Shown: positions 6,464 through 8,800 of the stretch, one piece after another | Layout of the letters: each line of letters opens with the position of its first letter | Numbering within the stretch: the first letter of the stretch is position 1 | From: Niastella sp. | Lineage (GTDB): Bacteria > Bacteroidota > Bacteroidia > Chitinophagales > Chitinophagaceae | Assembly (NCBI GenBank): GCA_021154515.1 | Contig: JAJKIL010000492.1 | Coordinates: 1 to 8,800, forward strand | Direction: 5' to 3' | Length of the DNA: 8,800 bases | Notes under the pieces: generated by a model | The model's input: the letters and a program-made list of their open reading frames with translations, nothing else | Databases searched by the model: none | What the model was told of the DNA's origin: nothing | Translations under genes and position numbers: made by a program

Positions 6464-6471
6464 TATCTTTG
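6464..6471 (+). promoter_or_regulatory. Promoter -7 box for the gldH operon
   Basis: TATCTTTG matches TAnnTTTG exactly and ends 14 bp before the proposed TTG start of gldH. A -33 TTG at the usual spacing is not clear; a TTTG at 6451 is too close. The box places transcription start near 6476-6478 and so rules out translation from the GTG at 6393. Confidence 0.6.
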
Positions 6472-6485
6472 TAAAAATATTTCGC

Positions 6486-6980
6486 TTGAAAAAGAGGTTC
6501 CTTACTTATAGTTCGTACGTCCTGGTTCTTACATCCTTCTTCCTGCTTTCCGCCTGTGGTAAGGTAGATGTGTTTGAAAAAAACGCCACCATCCCCCAAC
6601 AGTCCTGGAGCAGCAACTACAAGCCGGAAATAACCTTCACTATACAACCCGAGGATACCATCAACCGGTATAATATTTATATCGTTATCCGGCATACAGA
6701 TGCTTACCGCTATAAAAACATCTGGCTCAATATACAAACCGAATCACCCGGCGGCGTTACCAATAACCAGCCCCTGAACCTGCAACTGGCTACCGATAAC
6801 AAAGGCTGGCTGGGCAGTGGTATGGACGATATTTTTGAACACCGTATCCAGATTACCCCGCCGCAAAATCCCGAACGGCTAAGCGCAGGTACTTATCGCT
6901 TTAAACTGGAAAACATTATGCGGGAAGACCCCCTGAAGAACGTAATGAATGTTGGTATCCGGCTCGAAAAAGCTCAATAG
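6486..6980 (+). CDS. gldH: Gliding motility lipoprotein GldH
   Basis: A 164-residue lipoprotein from the TTG at 6486. The start is chosen because it gives a textbook lipoprotein signal: a KKR n-region, a hydrophobic stretch and the lipobox LLSAC with Cys24. A longer frame opens at GTG 6393, but that lies inside the yicC-end hairpin and upstream of the TATCTTTG box. The mature part carries the GldH pattern: YNIYIVIRHTDAYRYKNIWLNI, then LATDNKGWLGSGMDDIFEHRI, and near the end YRFKLENIMREDPLKNVMNVGIRLE. Known role: in Flavobacterium GldH is a lipoprotein needed for gliding; the homologue persists in many Bacteroidota, including ones not known to glide, so its role here is uncertain. It is followed after 19 bp by a histidine kinase gene and likely shares its mRNA. 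Confidence 0.85.
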   Translation: MKKRFLTYSSYVLVLTSFFLLSACGKVDVFEKNATIPQQSWSSNYKPEITFTIQPEDTINRYNIYIVIRHTDAYRYKNIWLNIQTESPGGVTNNQPLNLQLATDNKGWLGSGMDDIFEHRIQITPPQNPERLSAGTYRFKLENIMREDPLKNVMNVGIRLEKAQ

Positions 6981-6999
6981 GTATTCATCAATTGGCCCC

Positions 7000-7989
7000 A
7001 TGGACGTATTTACAAAAAAGCGATTGGCTATTGCCAGTATTGTATACTGGTTATTGCTGTGTTACATAGTAGTAGCGCTGGTATGGTGGTTTATTGCCCT
7101 GCAACGGCAAAATCATCAAATGATCAGCTATAAGATGAGTGAACTGAAAATGGATGATCCCTCCTTTCAGGCCAAATACCAGTTACTGGTTCAGGAAAAA
7201 CAAATCAAAGAGATCCGTAACATTGGCGAAGGGTCTATTTTCCTGGTGGTGATCCTGATCGCTTCCATCTTTGTTTACCAGGCCGTGCGCCGCCAGATCC
7301 GTTTACAAAACCAGCAGGAAAACTTTATGATGGCCATAACGCATGAGTTAAAAACACCCATCGCTATTGCCAAACTGAACCTGGAAACCCTGCTGAAATA
7401 TTCCCTGCCCGAAGAAAAGAAACAAAAAATGCTGCAGGCCACCCTGCAGGAAACCAACCGGCTGAATACCCTGGCCAGCAACATCCTGGTTTCGTCGCAA
7501 CTCGAAGGCGGCCGCTACCGCATCACAAAAGAAGAACTGGACTTGTCAGACCTGGTAAAAACAGCCTATAACGACTTTCACCACCGCTTTGCCGACAGGC
7601 AATTTCACAGCGAAATAGAACCGGAAATAGATATCGACGGTGATCCCTTACTGTTACAGATCCTGGTAAATAACCTGATTGAAAATGCCATCAAATATTC
7701 CCCCAAAGAAGGCATTATCACCTGTAAACTCACTCAAAAGAACAGGACCATCCTGTTCCAGGTACTCGATGAGGGCTCCGGAATACCCGACGATGAAAAG
7801 AAACGGGTGTTTGAAAAGTTTTACCGCATAGGCAACGAAACCACCCGTACCACCAAAGGCACCGGTTTGGGACTCTACCTTTGTAAAAAGATTGTAGAAG
7901 ATCATCATGGACACATTAAGGTGGCTGATAATTTACCAAGAGGCAGTAATTTTATGGTAAGTTTTACTGTAAAACACGCCCATGAGTAA
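7000..7989 (+). CDS. Two-membrane-segment sensor histidine kinase
   Basis: A 329-residue kinase from ATG 7000, giving MDVFTKKR directly before the first membrane helix (about 10-34). A short, helical, charged periplasmic loop (about 35-78) leads to the second helix (about 79-96). The HisKA domain has His115 in ITHELKTPIA. The ATPase domain has the N box NNLIENAIKYSP (Asn229), DEGSGIP (from Asp257, with Glu where Asn is usual), the F box FEKFYRIG, and GTGLGLYLCKKI near 287. All catalytic motifs are present, so the enzyme should be active. The loop has no recognisable sensor domain. It starts 19 bp after gldH and overlaps the next regulator gene by 8 bp. An in-frame ATG at 6949 inside the gldH end is possible but adds 17 poorly typical residues. 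The signal is unknown. Confidence 0.93.
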   Translation: MDVFTKKRLAIASIVYWLLLCYIVVALVWWFIALQRQNHQMISYKMSELKMDDPSFQAKYQLLVQEKQIKEIRNIGEGSIFLVVILIASIFVYQAVRRQIRLQNQQENFMMAITHELKTPIAIAKLNLETLLKYSLPEEKKQKMLQATLQETNRLNTLASNILVSSQLEGGRYRITKEELDLSDLVKTAYNDFHHRFADRQFHSEIEPEIDIDGDPLLLQILVNNLIENAIKYSPKEGIITCKLTQKNRTILFQVLDEGSGIPDDEKKRVFEKFYRIGNETTRTTKGTGLGLYLCKKIVEDHHGHIKVADNLPRGSNFMVSFTVKHAHE

Positions 7990-8683
7990 TAAACCATCCA
8001 TATTATTGGTTGAAGACGAAGAAAATCTGCACGAAGCATTAAAGCTGAACCTTGAACTGGAGCAGTATGAAATTACTTCTGCTTATACCGGTAGTGAGGC
8101 CCTGCAAAAGATCCAAAGCGAATATTTCGACCTGATCATACTGGATGTAATGCTGCCCGATGTAGATGGCATCAGTGTAACCGAAACCATTCGCGTTCAA
8201 AATAACCATGTGCCCATTCTCATCCTCAGCGCCAAGGACACCAGCTCTGACCGGGTACTGGGGTTAAAAAAAGGCGCCGATGATTATCTTACCAAGCCTT
8301 TTAACCTCGAAGAGCTGTTACTGCGGGTACAGAAACTCATTGACAAGAATAAAAAAATGCAGGACAAGGACACCGTAGGTGATACCTATCAGTTTGGTGG
8401 CCATACCATTGATTTTAATGCCCAGGAAGCGCTTACAAAGGAAGGACAACGCATTCAGCTCAGTAAAAAAGAAGCCATGCTGCTGAAGCTGTTATTCGAA
8501 AACAAGAACGATGTGGTGCCAAGAGAAAAGATCCTGCAAACGGTTTGGGGATACAACGTATATCCCACTACCCGCACCATCGATAACTTCATATTGAACT
8601 TTCGTAAATATTTCGAGCACGATAGCCGCAATCCCCGTTACTTTCATTCCGTGCGTGGGGTTGGTTATAAGTATACAGAATAG
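7982..8683 (+). CDS. OmpR/PhoB-family response regulator
   Basis: A 233-residue transcription factor. The receiver domain (about 5-120) has Glu11-Asp12, the phospho-acceptor Asp55 in ILDVMLPD, Ser83 and Lys105 in LTKPF. A short linker leads to a winged-helix Trans_reg_C domain (about 137-232) with LSKKEAMLLKLL, VPREKILQTVWG, the recognition-helix region TTRTIDNFILNFRKYF, and the terminal wing RGVGYKYTE. Length and motifs are standard. The ATG overlaps the kinase stop by 8 bp, so the two are co-translated and form the cognate pair. Target promoters are not evident. The G of its TAG stop is the first base of a GTTRACNN octamer array. Confidence 0.96.
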   Translation: MSNKPSILLVEDEENLHEALKLNLELEQYEITSAYTGSEALQKIQSEYFDLIILDVMLPDVDGISVTETIRVQNNHVPILILSAKDTSSDRVLGLKKGADDYLTKPFNLEELLLRVQKLIDKNKKMQDKDTVGDTYQFGGHTIDFNAQEALTKEGQRIQLSKKEAMLLKLLFENKNDVVPREKILQTVWGYNVYPTTRTIDNFILNFRKYFEHDSRNPRYFHSVRGVGYKYTE

Positions 8684-8722
8684 TTGACCAGTTGACGAGT
8701 TGACCAGTTAACAAGTTGGGTT
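8683..8722 (+). repeat. Array of GTTRACNN octamers after the OmpR-type regulator
   Basis: Four 8-bp units that fit GTTRACNN start at 8683, 8691, 8699 and 8707, and a fifth decayed one (GTTGGGTT) at 8715. They have the same period and consensus as the arrays at 3173 and 3226, and again lie just after a stop codon in the gene's own direction. The first unit uses the last base of the stop codon. Confidence 0.85.
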
Positions 8723-8800
8723 TTAAGTGAGGTGATTTTGGTAAGAAGTGGTTGGTTGATAGGGTTTACGAAGTTGATATAGTTGATAGAGGGACGAAAA
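8723..8800 (+). repeat. Degenerate repeat-rich 3' flank
   Basis: Beyond the octamers there is GTAAGAAGTGG at 8741-8751, similar to the heptamer block at 3258-3280. Three GTTGATAK units start at 8755, 8773 and 8782. The tract is G/T/A-rich and almost free of C, and looks like decayed copies of the same simple repeats. No gene is seen to the window edge. Confidence 0.4.

Noticed and set aside
6949..6999. Upstream ATG start for the second kinase
   Set aside because: It would overlap gldH by 32 bp and add an atypical extension before the first membrane helix; 7000 is preferred, though not proven.

Overview
The window looks like chromosomal DNA of a Bacteroidota bacterium, most likely of the Chitinophagaceae type (Chitinophaga/Niastella-like). 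The reasons are a GldH-type gliding lipoprotein, a beta-propeller/Y_Y_Y sensor kinase paired with a LytTR regulator, -7 promoter boxes of the form TAnnTTTG, and a general lack of Shine-Dalgarno sites. The species call is inference; no taxonomic marker gene is present. No phage, transposase, CRISPR array, rRNA or tRNA gene was seen.

Layout. (a) 1-3140, + strand: the 3' part of a large one-membrane sensor histidine kinase (propeller, Y_Y_Y, LytS-type kinase), overlapping by 4 bp its LytTR response regulator. (b) 3141-3312: convergent intergenic region with two inverted blocks of an 8-bp repeat (GTTRACNN) and a 7-bp repeat. (c) 3313-4260, - strand: an LpxD-family acyltransferase gene. (d) 4261-4787: a 527-bp non-coding divergent region with an lpxD promoter box, a 16-bp perfect palindrome, and a strong terminator hairpin with no gene in front of it. 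(e) 4788-5372, + strand: the 23S rRNA pseudouridine synthase RluE. (f) 5355-5480: a hairpin-rich block bounded by 7-bp inverted repeats. (g) 5513-6388: the YicC/YloC-family ribonuclease. (h) 6390-6471: a long GC-rich hairpin, then a consensus -7 box. (i) 6486-8683: lipoprotein gldH, a two-membrane-segment histidine kinase and an OmpR-type response regulator, tightly packed and probably one operon. (j) 8683-8800: another GTTRACNN array.

The genes fall into three themes: signalling (two complete sensor/regulator pairs of different classes), cell envelope (LpxD-like, GldH) and RNA metabolism (RluE, YicC). No individual gene is exotic. The parts least explained by known families are intergenic: the octamer arrays downstream of three genes, the orphan terminator or small-RNA candidate before rluE, and the multi-hairpin element between rluE and yicC. 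The linkage of gldH to a two-component pair also deserves a look.
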